From the IMG/VR virus record IMGVR_UViG_3300034375_008236, positions 1-21,299 of that record: 21,299 nucleotides of DNA; one strand, given 5' to 3'. The position numbers and the translations under genes were made by a program. The notes beneath the pieces are model-generated. The model was given only the letters and a program-made list of their open reading frames with translations, had not been told where the DNA came from and made no database searches. This DNA is from a virus. Below are positions 1-8,128 of this stretch, piece by piece (position 1 is the stretch's first letter; each line of letters starts with the position of its first letter).

Positions 1-254
1 ACAGCGACCCCGGGCGCACCGTTCGCAGCAACAAGCGGCGAGGACGACCACGCAACCCGGGCGTCGCAGTTGCTCTCAGCGACCGTCACGCAGCCCCACG
101 CGCCCGCAGCGGCCTCCGCGCGAGCCTGGGCATACGCGGAGGGGGCGGCGTCGATGCAAAGCCGTAGCGGGCGGCTGGCGGGCTCTGCCGGGGCGGCGGG
201 CGAGCACGAGGCAAGCGCGGCGAACAGGGGGATCCATCGCATGGCCATCGTCAT
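1..254 (-). CDS. Putative lipoprotein, partial (C-terminus beyond window edge)
   Basis: An open minus-strand frame starts at ATG 254 (alternatives ATG 248 and 242) and runs off the window at base 1 without a stop. The first 17 residues look like a lipoprotein signal peptide: one Arg, a short hydrophobic stretch, then the lipobox Leu-Ala-Ser-Cys with Cys at residue 17 (counting from 254). A Pro/Ala-rich linker follows, then a soluble region with three further cysteines. ATG 254 or 248 is favoured because starting at 242 makes the signal peptide very short. It is the last visible gene of the late block, 30 bp after the tail hub gene and separated from it by a hairpin. Phage lipoproteins in this position can act in lysis or superinfection exclusion, but nothing here shows which. 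The family is not recognised. Confidence 0.6.
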   Translation of the reverse strand, partial: MTMAMRWIPLFAALASCSPAAPAEPASRPLRLCIDAAPSAYAQARAEAAAGAWGCVTVAESNCDARVAWSSSPLVAANGAPGVA

Positions 255-266
255 AGTCCGTCGAAT

Positions 267-283
267 GCTTGCGAGACGCAAGC
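267..283 (-). other. Stem-loop after tail hub gene
   Basis: GCTTGCG and CGCAAGC form a perfect 7-bp stem with a 3-nt loop, beginning one base after the TAG stop (285-287) of the tail hub gene. There is no U-run in the minus-strand transcript, so it is not a textbook intrinsic terminator. It may protect the 3' end of the tail message or lower expression of the lipoprotein gene; that is inference. Confidence 0.5.
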
Positions 284-284
284 G

Positions 285-1886
285 CTAAGGATGCTCGTAC
301 AGCCGCAGCGACACGGCGGGCGCGCCGTCCGCGTGGGTCGTGTCCTCGACAACGGCTAGCCTGTTCGACCACCCCAGGCCGGAATCGGTCAGAGTTACGA
401 CCGCGCCAGGGGTTAGCCACGCGGAGTCGTTGCTGATGTCGTAAGCGACAGAGAGTGACGGCAGGGACGCGCGGTGTGCCATCCACGACGCGATGCGGTG
501 GGCGGTGCCGTCGTCCCAAACCGCAGTCGCCTTGACGGGATCAGCGGGGCGTCGCCCATATCGATCCGCGCTGACCCGCAAGCGGTGCGACTCCACGGAG
601 TCTGGGTCGTCGGACAGCGTTGAGTCGCTTCCGGTCAGAACTACGCGCCTCGTCGGCGCGTTGGCCTTGGCATCCCACCCGTACAACACCTCGATTTCGT
701 TCCTGATGTCGTCGGCGTCGGATGCTGCCACGGCGGACGCGCGCGAGCAGTTTCTACCAGCCTCCAGCGCGGCCACCGCATCGGCGGCCACAGCGTCGGG
801 GCGCCAGAGTGAAAGGGACAGGCCGCGCGCAGTATTAGCCACCGAAACCGGCAACATCGGCAGGACGTGCTCGGACAGCCACTCCCACGGGCGCACGGGC
901 TCGTCAGGGCTGCGGACGATCGCAGCGTCGATCTTGTAGCCGTTGAGTAGCGGTAGAACCGCAAGCATTCGGCCCCAATCAACTTGGGCGGTCGAGTTTC
1001 GCAGGATGAACTCGACCACATCCCCCGCACCCCGGATCAGCGCGCCCGACGCATCGACGGCGCCGCCCGCAGACGCGCCCCAATCGACCCACATTTCGTC
1101 CCCTGGCGACCATCGGGGTGGGCTCCACGGCGACAGATCTGCCAGCGCCACGCGGCGGCCACGGAGATCGCTGTATTGGCTCAAGATCGACAGCGTGCCG
1201 CTTTGCCCGTTGTCGAAGTTCTCGATGTAAACCGACGTAGCAGCGACCGGGTGTGCGGCGACGCCCGCCGAAATCGTGCCACCTGCAACGTGGTTCAGCC
1301 CGAACGCAGGCGAGCCGAAGGCCGAGCCGTCGCCGCTGCCCGGCTTGCCGATTACCACCGGCAGATACTCGCCAGCGAAATCACCGTCCCAGGTCCACAC
1401 CGATCCGCTTGCGCCGAATCCCGGAACTCCGAGGATCTGCGCTTGTGGGTGCGTCGATCCGAGGTCGTCGCTGATGGACTGCCGAACGACGAACGTAAGC
1501 GGCTCGTCAATTGCGCCAAACTCTACGCCGTCAATGATTCCGTCGATCACGAGTTCTCGTCGGGACGAGCCGACCGCGTGCAGGTACAGCCGGGCGCGGG
1601 CGCCCTGTAGGATGTGCCCGTCCGACAGCATCCCGGTTGCATCCAGCAACCCCGCCAGGACAAGCGAGCAACTGGCGACCCGCTCTGATGGCGTCTGCGA
1701 GAACAGCGACAGGGCGCGGCGAGGCGGGGACACGTCGAGCGCGCCGTCGTAAGACACCGACGCGCCGAAGTCCCCGAACGGCAGATCGTGCAGCGTTGAC
1801 TCCGCAACGCGAACCGTCTGCCCGCCCCACTCGATTTCAAGTAGGTAGACGACAGGCCCCGCCGCTAGGTCGGACGGGAGTAGCAC
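285..1886 (-). CDS. Tail hub / tail-tip structural protein
   Basis: A 533-aa protein starting at GTG 1886, which shares one base with the TAG stop of the preceding 1078-aa tail gene (TAGTG overlap, so translation is probably coupled). It is beta-rich without a signal peptide or membrane segment. The N-terminus (Val-Tyr-Leu-Leu-Glu-Ile-Glu-Trp-Gly-Gly, from about residue 13) and the C-terminal half, with its Trp/Pro-rich strands and closing beta barrel-like stretch, resemble tail hub or upper-baseplate proteins of siphophages. Placement as the second gene after the tape measure agrees, since these genes usually encode distal tail and hub parts closing the tail tube. The function call rests on position and overall look, not on a diagnostic motif. 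It could instead be a host-binding tip protein. Confidence 0.6.
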   Translation of the reverse strand: MLLPSDLAAGPVVYLLEIEWGGQTVRVAESTLHDLPFGDFGASVSYDGALDVSPPRRALSLFSQTPSERVASCSLVLAGLLDATGMLSDGHILQGARARLYLHAVGSSRRELVIDGIIDGVEFGAIDEPLTFVVRQSISDDLGSTHPQAQILGVPGFGASGSVWTWDGDFAGEYLPVVIGKPGSGDGSAFGSPAFGLNHVAGGTISAGVAAHPVAATSVYIENFDNGQSGTLSILSQYSDLRGRRVALADLSPWSPPRWSPGDEMWVDWGASAGGAVDASGALIRGAGDVVEFILRNSTAQVDWGRMLAVLPLLNGYKIDAAIVRSPDEPVRPWEWLSEHVLPMLPVSVANTARGLSLSLWRPDAVAADAVAALEAGRNCSRASAVAASDADDIRNEIEVLYGWDAKANAPTRRVVLTGSDSTLSDDPDSVESHRLRVSADRYGRRPADPVKATAVWDDGTAHRIASWMAHRASLPSLSVAYDISNDSAWLTPGAVVTLTDSGLGWSNRLAVVEDTTHADGAPAVSLRLYEHP

Positions 1887-4800
1887 TAGATTTCTTCCTC
1901 AATCGAAACGGTCGAAAGCCGCTCGGCCTCGTTGTAGTCCTCGTAGCCCAACACGTTCTCAACGCGCGGATCGGAAACAAGGCGCCCGTAGAGGAACCTG
2001 TAAGGTTCGCTGATCTGTTCCGAGCTTGACCCGCTCAGTTGCTCCAGCCGACCGATGTACACCGCGGCGGCCCGCGCATCGGCAGCCCGTAGGACCGCCC
2101 CCAAGATTTGCCGGCTGGTGTCCGCCACCGCCGCGACCGGCGTTGACCCGTCCGCCGTGACGTAGTGGGGCACGGGAGTCCCCACCTGTACGTTCGTCAG
2201 GTCAACCGCGCCATTCGCAATGGCGAACTCGATCACGCGGCGAGGCCGACCGAGCACCCGCTCCGCCCGCACGCCATCGGGCCGTGTAAACCGCTCCACG
2301 TTGCGCTCAATCGTCAGACTGTGCCCGAAGTCAACCGGCGTGCCGAACACGACAACCGGGCCCAGCACGAACGCGCCGATCTTGTAGTAGCCGTTTGCCG
2401 TCTTGTGCGCTGGAATCCGCAGCCGGATAGCCTGGAAGCCCGAAGCGTTGTGGGCAACGCCGCCAAACTCGCGGCGCCAAATCCTGCCCGTGCCGCTCGA
2501 AGGCTCCGCGCCCGTCAGTCCCGCAGGGTCTAGCGTCAAACGAGGGCGAACCGTCGTGCTATCCGTCCACGCACCCTCGGTGTTGTGGGCGATCTTGCGA
2601 AGCACAACCGGGTCCGTAGCCCCGGTATCGAACGTGTCCCCCGCGTGCATTTCGCGGAACAGGTAGCGGTCGCCAGTCTGTGACTGCCCCGTGTCCACCG
2701 ACACGACCGCGCCCTTTCGCCCGTACTTGAGCCCGCTGAATGCGTCGTATGCCTCGGCGTGGATCAACGTGCTCCACGAGGCGCCGTCGTATGTCTCAAC
2801 GTAGAACTCTCGGATGTTCGTCTGTAGCGCAAACGCCCCCACCGAATCGCAATCAAACTCGCTTGACGTGCCGATTGCGTCGAGATCCCACGCAAAGATC
2901 ATCTCGGTGCCGTCCGCAATCGACCGCCACGCCCGAGATGGGGACGGGGACTCCACCGATGCCACGTTGCCGCCGCTATAGACCGACGAACTGCCCACCG
3001 TCCAGCGATCGCCGATCCTTGCCGGGCCATCCACCGACGCCAACGACAGGCCCTCGGCCACGAACCTCGGCAAAGCCGTGAAGTCCCGCCCCCGCAGATC
3101 GTCGGGGTTCGTCCACTCCTCAGCCGGCGTCGCTGTACTGCTGGGCGCGTAGAAGTCCACACCGTCGCGGGCGAGGCCAACGAAGTACCAGTCAGAGTCG
3201 GCGGTGCCGCTCGCCCGGTGTCCGAAGGAAACCGTATTGTTGCTAGTCCCGCTGCTGGTAAGCGTCGCCTCGGGGCCCTCGGACCACACACGGAGCTGCG
3301 CCCTAGAGCCGATCCACGTTCGCACGTTGCCGTCGTCGTCAAGCGCAATCCGCACATGCTTCCGGGCCGTGAAGTCGGCCGACGCATCCGAGCCCTTGGT
3401 TGCCGCGGCGTGGTTGTCGTAAAGCCGCAGCGTCGTAGTCGTCAGCCGAATACTCACGTCATATGCGTAACTCGACCCGTCCCCCCACTCGATACGGACG
3501 GCCACATCGTCCGACGAAACCGAGCCGCCAGAATTGACCCGAACCGCAAACTCAACCATCAGGGTTTCGGCGGTCTTTGTCCAAGCGAACTCCCACGAGT
3601 CCGTCCCGCTGGTAGTCGTGACGTTCATGCCGGCGGCGGTCAGCGACTCGGAAGCGGTGCCGCTCGTAGACTGCGCCCAATACGGAGAGGACCCGCCGTT
3701 GTTGTCGAGGTTGTGCGGGAGCGTCAGCGGAAGCCACGGCAGGGCCTCGTCCTGATTCTTACCCCAGGCCATGTAGTCGGTGCCGAGCCACCGCGAGCCC
3801 TCGCCCTGCGCGGGTAGCGTGTGCTGCGAATAGCCACCGAGATAGACGCACGCCACAGAGTCGTTCGCGTAGCTGTTGCCTTCACCAGTCCACCGCGTCA
3901 GCAGGCAGACGGTCCCGCCCGCTTCGGCCGCCGTGTAGTGGTACAAGCTCGCGTCAGTGGGATCGACGAACTGCGCCGCCGCCTCGTACTTGGTGAACGA
4001 GTCGCCGGAGTCGATCGAGCGGTAGACAGTCAGGTCACCACTAGACGAGCCGCCGTCGTGGCAGAATGCGTAGACCTCGCCCGATCGGGCTTCGTACATC
4101 GCCAACGCGGGGTTGTCCGCCGCCGCCCCGGCCGCGATGTCTTGGTGGGTCAACGACGCGACCACGTCAGACGCGACCGCCAGCCGAGCAACCCGGAAGT
4201 CCAGGGCGCCCGACGCACGGTCTTGCCAACCTGCGAGGAACCCGCCCGCCCGAAGCGCCAGCACGACAGGCGAAGCCGGCTCGTCCGACGCCGCCGCAGT
4301 CGCCGTGAAACTGGAGTCTACGCGCTCAAAGCGGGCGCCAAGGTCGTAACTCGCAAACTGCGCCATGTTGTACGCGCTGCCGGTCCACCACGACACCAGC
4401 ATTACGATCTGACCCGCGCTGTAGGCCACGGCGATCCGCCGGATGTCGGCCTGGGCGATGTCGTGCGACAGCACGCGCTCCGCGGCGATCGACCACGTCG
4501 AGCCCTTGTCGTCCGTCTGTAGCACGTCCACCTGCTGCCCGCCGTCCGCGGTGACGAACAGGAGGATCTTGCCGCTCGGCAACTGCAATAGGCCCGGCCC
4601 CTTGATGTGCTGACTGCTCTGCGGAGTCGCAGGAACCGCGGACCACGACCCGCCACTGTCGTCGGGGTCGTACAGTTGCAACGACACGTTGTAGGGGTCG
4701 GCCGCGACTTGCGAGACTGCCGCCATGACCTCGCCCGTAGCAAGCGTGATCGCGGCGGGGAACACCTGTCGGAGCGTGCCCGTGTCGGAGATCAACGCAT

Positions 4801-5122
4801 CCCACCCTGTAATCACCTGCGGCCCGTCGTGCCCGTACCAGTCGCCCGAAGTACCCTCTCGGAAGACATACGAGGCGCCGTCGATCCCAGGCATCCCCGC
4901 GCGCTTCGCGTCAACCTGAAACGTCGTGTCGTCGGTCATCGGCCCGCTAGCCTGGAGAACCATCGACGGGTCGCCGGTCGGCTCTGGCACGCCCGCGACG
5001 GTGGACGCTTGCGTGTAGGAAGAATCGGTGGCGCCCGCTCCGCGCGCTTGTAGCGTGTCGTTGTTCACCCGCTCCTCGTGGAGCACGAGCGCCTGATACC
5101 GATCTCGGGACCTGTTCGCCAT
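1886..5122 (-). CDS. Large tail-tip protein with sialidase-like Asp-box propeller
   Basis: A 1078-aa virion protein directly downstream of the tape measure; its ATG at 5122 overlaps the tape measure stop as TGATG. Residues 110-440 carry four Asp-box motifs (S/T-x-D-x-G-x-S/T-W/F type): 153-160, 203-210 (TDDKGSTW), 258-265 (SYDLGARF, degenerate) and 369-376 (SIDSGDSF). Their spacing of 50, 55 and 111 fits blades of about 52 residues with one unmarked blade, as in sialidase/BNR beta-propellers. Residues 500-650 look like a LamG/concanavalin-type jelly roll. The last 170 residues resemble the C-terminal part of distal tail proteins. Likely role: tail-tip structure and glycan recognition at the host surface. 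The sialidase catalytic arginine triad and Tyr/Glu pair could not be assigned, so enzyme activity is unproven; a non-catalytic propeller is equally possible. Confidence 0.72.
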   Translation of the reverse strand: MANRSRDRYQALVLHEERVNNDTLQARGAGATDSSYTQASTVAGVPEPTGDPSMVLQASGPMTDDTTFQVDAKRAGMPGIDGASYVFREGTSGDWYGHDGPQVITGWDALISDTGTLRQVFPAAITLATGEVMAAVSQVAADPYNVSLQLYDPDDSGGSWSAVPATPQSSQHIKGPGLLQLPSGKILLFVTADGGQQVDVLQTDDKGSTWSIAAERVLSHDIAQADIRRIAVAYSAGQIVMLVSWWTGSAYNMAQFASYDLGARFERVDSSFTATAAASDEPASPVVLALRAGGFLAGWQDRASGALDFRVARLAVASDVVASLTHQDIAAGAAADNPALAMYEARSGEVYAFCHDGGSSSGDLTVYRSIDSGDSFTKYEAAAQFVDPTDASLYHYTAAEAGGTVCLLTRWTGEGNSYANDSVACVYLGGYSQHTLPAQGEGSRWLGTDYMAWGKNQDEALPWLPLTLPHNLDNNGGSSPYWAQSTSGTASESLTAAGMNVTTTSGTDSWEFAWTKTAETLMVEFAVRVNSGGSVSSDDVAVRIEWGDGSSYAYDVSIRLTTTTLRLYDNHAAATKGSDASADFTARKHVRIALDDDGNVRTWIGSRAQLRVWSEGPEATLTSSGTSNNTVSFGHRASGTADSDWYFVGLARDGVDFYAPSSTATPAEEWTNPDDLRGRDFTALPRFVAEGLSLASVDGPARIGDRWTVGSSSVYSGGNVASVESPSPSRAWRSIADGTEMIFAWDLDAIGTSSEFDCDSVGAFALQTNIREFYVETYDGASWSTLIHAEAYDAFSGLKYGRKGAVVSVDTGQSQTGDRYLFREMHAGDTFDTGATDPVVLRKIAHNTEGAWTDSTTVRPRLTLDPAGLTGAEPSSGTGRIWRREFGGVAHNASGFQAIRLRIPAHKTANGYYKIGAFVLGPVVVFGTPVDFGHSLTIERNVERFTRPDGVRAERVLGRPRRVIEFAIANGAVDLTNVQVGTPVPHYVTADGSTPVAAVADTSRQILGAVLRAADARAAAVYIGRLEQLSGSSSEQISEPYRFLYGRLVSDPRVENVLGYEDYNEAERLSTVSIEEEI

Positions 5123-7116
5123 CAGTTCTTCCTCGCCGCGTGCGGACTGCGCCGGCCTAGCGATCTGGGCTGGGCTGCCCGCAGGGTAGACGAAAGCGGC
5201 GAATCGTAGCGGCGAGCTGCGTTGCGCGTCTGCACGTCGTAGATCTTGGAGTCGAGCTTAATAACGGTGACAGCCTCGCCCGAATTGGACCCAGGCGCAC
5301 GGTTGATCTGCGCAACCACGTCGGGCCCGCCCATGCTGCGGACGGCTGCAGGGTTCAGCACGGCCTCGCCCTGCCGCAGCCGTGCCGTGATCTCGTCCCG
5401 AACCACGCCGCCGCGGTGGAACTTTGGCGGCTGCTTTGATGCGATGATTCCGATCTGAACAGCGCCCGCCACGCCAGCGGCAGCCATGGCAGCGATGCCC
5501 GCCGGGACAAACGGCACCGTCGTCGCGGCATTGGCTACCGCCAGCGCGGTACTGATGCCGGCCTGTAGAAGTGCCGACGCCTTGTTAACCCGGAACGCCT
5601 CCAGCGCCGCCTGCTTGCGGCCCTGCCCTTCCCGGTTGATGTCATCCAGCGCGGCCGACGCGAGCGCGCTGCTAATCGTGCCGATCAACTGCGCAGATTG
5701 GCTAAACGCACTGACGGCCTCGCTGGCGGACTGCGATCGCGCGTCGGACTCGGCCGCGATCCGCTCCATCGTCCGTGCGTGCTGGTCAGCCTCAAACCGC
5801 TCCTTGCCCTGCAAGAAAGCTTCGATCGCGGTCAGTTGGCCGTCAGCGTCGAAGTCACCGTCGGGGTCAGCGAGCCCACCATCGCCGGGGGCTGAAACGC
5901 CACCGCCGCCACTGGCAGGCGCGACCCCTCCGCCCAATGCGCTGCGCGCCAGACCATCAACCGCCATCGCCGCGGCGTTAGACTCGTCGCGGATCCTCCG
6001 GGCTGTCTCTAGGAACGTCTGCCCCCAACTATCGACGGCATCGCCCGTAGCGATGAAGTCCTTTACCGCGTTGTCGAGGTCGCGCGCTGCCCGCTCGCGC
6101 TCCTCAAACGCCTGCATCATCTCGTCGGAGCCGGACTCCGCGAAGATGAACTTGAGTTCAGCCCAACCTCGGCGGATCAGGGCCATCGTCGCGTTCAGTC
6201 CCTTGAGGGCCTTAACCGCCTCCCCGACGCCGGTAACGATCGCCGGACCGACAACCTCCATCATCAGCCGGCCGAACTGCTCGCCGCCGATCCCGGCCTT
6301 CTGCATGGCAACAAGGACATCGCTGAGCGCGACGAAGAACCCTTCCATGACCGGCATAAGCGGGGCGAGGGACGAGTCCTTGAGGTTCTGAAACGCGCGG
6401 CTGGCGAGGTCGCCAGCGTCCGCAAGGCGCTCCGCCTGGAGCGCGGCGCCGTTGCTCAGGATGCCGGCTTCTTCGATCTGCTCGGCAGCAACGCGCACCG
6501 CGTCGCCGCCCTCCTCAAACGCAGGCAGCAGCGCGGCGCCGGAACGGCCGAGCAAGTCAACAGCAACCTGCGCCCGCTCCGACTGGTCCCGCAGTCGCGG
6601 CATAGCGTCGCCAATGGCGGCAAGTCGCTCCGTGAGCGGCAACCGCGCGAGCGTGTCGGCCTCAAGACCTAGCTTCGCCAGGGCATCAGCCGCGGGCCCA
6701 GCCCCGTCGCGAGCGTCGGCGAGGTTCTTCCCGAGGAAGCGGGCCGTTTGCGCCGCCGAAACGCCGCCCTTCGTCAGCAGCCCCAGCGCGCCCTCTAGCT
6801 TCTGGAACTCCTCGGCCGTCGTGCCGGCTTCCTTCGCTTCCTTGGCGATCCGGTTGAGCCGGTCGGCGAGCTTGAGCGTATCGCGCGCCATCTTGACGGC
6901 AGCGGCGCCGGCAGCGACGAACGCGCCAGAGACAGCGCCGATCGCGACCTTCGCGCCCTTGCTGACCTTGATCGTGCGGTTGAAGCCCTGTTCGGACTTC
7001 TCGCCCACGTCGTCGGCCTTGCGCCCCACGTCGTCAAGCCCGCCGGTAACGTCCCGCAGCGCGCTGGCGAGATCCGACGCATCGCCACGAAAGACGAACT
7101 CGATCATCTCAGCCAT
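5122..7116 (-). CDS. Tail tape measure protein
   Basis: A 664-aa protein, starting at ATG 7116 and overlapping the chaperone-extension stop by 8 bp. It is mostly helical and Ala-rich with hydrophobic segments at about 55-76 and 520-560. Near the C-terminus residues 566-596 (Phe-His-Arg-Gly-Gly ... Leu-Arg-Gln-Gly-Glu-Ala-Val-Leu-Asn) form a motif seen in many tape measure proteins. Position immediately after the frameshifted chaperone pair is the standard tape measure place. Using the general rule of about 0.15 nm per residue, a tail near 100 nm is expected. An oddity is a Gly-rich linker (394-415) leading into an EF-hand-like calcium loop, DFDADGQLTAIE at residues 421-432. At 664 aa it is on the short side for the family. 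The protein sets tail length, is chaperoned by the gene product upstream and leaves the tail during DNA ejection. Confidence 0.9.
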   Translation of the reverse strand: MAEMIEFVFRGDASDLASALRDVTGGLDDVGRKADDVGEKSEQGFNRTIKVSKGAKVAIGAVSGAFVAAGAAAVKMARDTLKLADRLNRIAKEAKEAGTTAEEFQKLEGALGLLTKGGVSAAQTARFLGKNLADARDGAGPAADALAKLGLEADTLARLPLTERLAAIGDAMPRLRDQSERAQVAVDLLGRSGAALLPAFEEGGDAVRVAAEQIEEAGILSNGAALQAERLADAGDLASRAFQNLKDSSLAPLMPVMEGFFVALSDVLVAMQKAGIGGEQFGRLMMEVVGPAIVTGVGEAVKALKGLNATMALIRRGWAELKFIFAESGSDEMMQAFEERERAARDLDNAVKDFIATGDAVDSWGQTFLETARRIRDESNAAAMAVDGLARSALGGGVAPASGGGGVSAPGDGGLADPDGDFDADGQLTAIEAFLQGKERFEADQHARTMERIAAESDARSQSASEAVSAFSQSAQLIGTISSALASAALDDINREGQGRKQAALEAFRVNKASALLQAGISTALAVANAATTVPFVPAGIAAMAAAGVAGAVQIGIIASKQPPKFHRGGVVRDEITARLRQGEAVLNPAAVRSMGGPDVVAQINRAPGSNSGEAVTVIKLDSKIYDVQTRNAARRYDSPLSSTLRAAQPRSLGRRSPHAARKN

Positions 7117-7441
7117 GACCGCCCCCGAAGAAGAAGTCCGCCGCCTTGGGGTCGGCGCCCGCCTTTAGCGCCCGCTTCTTGAGCAGCGCCGTTCCGTCTG
7201 CCTGTGCGCCGCCCTTGGGCTTGGGGGCCTTCGCCAACTCAAGCTCAGCGAAGTCGGCCAGCGTCACCGGGGCCAGCAGGCCCCACCGCGCGCCGTCAGC
7301 GGTGAGCGTGCCGCCACCCTTGCCCTGGTGGCGGCTGCTCGTGCGGATCCGGTGGTAGGCAAGCAACTCCACCTTTTCTTCCTCGTCGAGCCCGTACCAA
7401 GCCCACGGATCACCTAGCACCGACGCGCAAGCGTCGAACAC
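7109..7441 (-). CDS. Tail assembly chaperone frameshift extension (GpT-like)
   Basis: A 110-aa frame whose only nearby start is GTG 7441, five bases after the upstream stop and lacking a well-placed ribosome site (the nearest GGAGG ends about 16 nt upstream). The same frame stays open backwards to 7474, exactly the end of the slippery heptamer in the upstream gene, so it is best read as the -1 frameshift extension, giving a joint product of about 277 aa (7941-7474, then 7474-7109). The C-terminus is Lys/Gly-rich and ends in Phe-Phe-Phe-Gly-Gly-Gly. By analogy to lambda gpGT, the extended protein would bind tail tube and tape measure during assembly and be absent from the virion. Independent initiation at GTG 7441 cannot be excluded. 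Confidence 0.8.
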   Translation of the reverse strand: MFDACASVLGDPWAWYGLDEEEKVELLAYHRIRTSSRHQGKGGGTLTADGARWGLLAPVTLADFAELELAKAPKPKGGAQADGTALLKKRALKAGADPKAADFFFGGGHG

Positions 7442-7443
7442 GA

Positions 7444-7941
7444 CTAGGTCGCCGTAACCTCCGGGCTCAAGCCATTTCCCACGAGGGCCTTGATCTTGTC
7501 CTCGCTGGGCATGGTCGACTTCATCACGCGGGACCAGATCTCGGACGTAACCTCGGTCTGCCAGTTCGGATCGTCGAGGTAACCGAGGTCGTCTAGTTCC
7601 TCCATCACCTCGTCGCCGTAGCGGAGCAGGTCCTCGGACGATTCCATGCGCGCCGGCTTCTTGGTCCGCAGCGGCGGCGAGTTAGCCCAGCACAGGCCGA
7701 TAGCGGCTCCGGTGGCGTTCTCGCTCGCGGCGAGCCTGAACGCTGCGTCAGGGCCCGTGCCGACCGCTTCCTTGATCCGGTCCTTCGCGTCGTCGTCGTC
7801 GCCCTCAAGCCCCGCGCTGACCGCCGAGACGAAGAACGGATCGGAGAACAGCAGCGAGTACAGCATCCCGCAGCGGGACGCACGAGGCAGGCGCCACGTC
7901 AGGCCCCCGGCGTCGAAGTAACGGCTACTCTTGCGGCTCAT
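7444..7941 (-). CDS. Tail assembly chaperone (GpG-like)
   Basis: A 165-aa protein from ATG 7941 (MSRKSSRYFDAGG), overlapping the 67-aa gene by 17 bp; a longer frame up to 8046 exists but its extra residues are out-of-frame-like Arg-rich sequence and overlap the upstream gene. The body is acidic and helical. It sits between tail tube and tape measure, the conserved slot of the lambda G gene family. Close to its end, codons GTG-GGA-AAT contain the heptamer GGGAAAT (7480-7474) in the correct phase for a -1 slip into the next frame. The short product ends at TAG 7446-7444. No sequence motif identifies this fast-evolving family, so the call rests on position, size and the frameshift signal. Confidence 0.82.
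   Translation of the reverse strand: MSRKSSRYFDAGGLTWRLPRASRCGMLYSLLFSDPFFVSAVSAGLEGDDDDAKDRIKEAVGTGPDAAFRLAASENATGAAIGLCWANSPPLRTKKPARMESSEDLLRYGDEVMEELDDLGYLDDPNWQTEVTSEIWSRVMKSTMPSEDKIKALVGNGLSPEVTAT
7474..7480 (-). promoter_or_regulatory. Programmed -1 frameshift slippery site
   Basis: On the minus strand the sequence is G-GGA-AAT, matching the X-XXY-YYZ rule with the zero frame read as GGA AAT. After slipping back one base, the new frame starts with TGG at 7474-7472 and is open for 121 codons through to TGA at 7109-7111. Lambda uses the closely related GGGAAAG. A GC-rich 6-bp hairpin lies at 7421-7436, about 37 nt downstream, further than usual for a stimulator. Confidence 0.85.
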
Positions 7942-8128
7942 CCTTGCCAGCCTTCCCGGCCGCCTTGGGGGCCTTGACCGGCTCAGGCGGCAGCATGTTG
8001 CGAATGTGCGCGACGCACTTCTTGCGCGAGACCCAGTGCTCGCCACGGAACCAGCAGTCGGGGCCGCGCTGGCCTTCCAGCCGGCGCAACTCCGACCGCA
8101 GTTCCTCGACTCGGTCGGCGAGCGGCAT
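7925..8128 (-). CDS. Small protein after tail tube, unknown function
   Basis: A 67-aa protein whose ATG at 8128 overlaps the tail tube stop as TGATG and whose TAG lies inside the next gene. The N-terminal 20 residues form a charged amphipathic helix; the middle holds Cys25, His31, Cys38 and His41 (C-x5-H-x6-C-x2-H), which could bind a metal; the tail is Lys/Pro/Ala-rich. Tight coupling on both sides supports a real gene of the tail operon. The family is not recognised, and a role beside the tail tube and its chaperones is only positional inference. Confidence 0.72.
   Translation of the reverse strand: MPLADRVEELRSELRRLEGQRGPDCWFRGEHWVSRKKCVAHIRNMLPPEPVKAPKAAGKAGKDEPQE

Noticed and set aside
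76-519. 147-aa minus-strand frame overlapping the tail hub end and lipoprotein
   Set aside because: Arg/His/Pro-rich shadow overlapping two better-supported frames, without a ribosome site.
2408-2416. Arg-Ile-Pro in the 1078-aa tail protein as the sialidase RIP motif
   Set aside because: The real motif precedes the first Asp-box; this one is at residues 902-904, far after the propeller.
7942-8046. Upstream extension of the chaperone gene to 8046
   Set aside because: Extra residues are Arg/Ser-rich and lie inside the 67-aa gene; ATG 7941 gives normal coupling.
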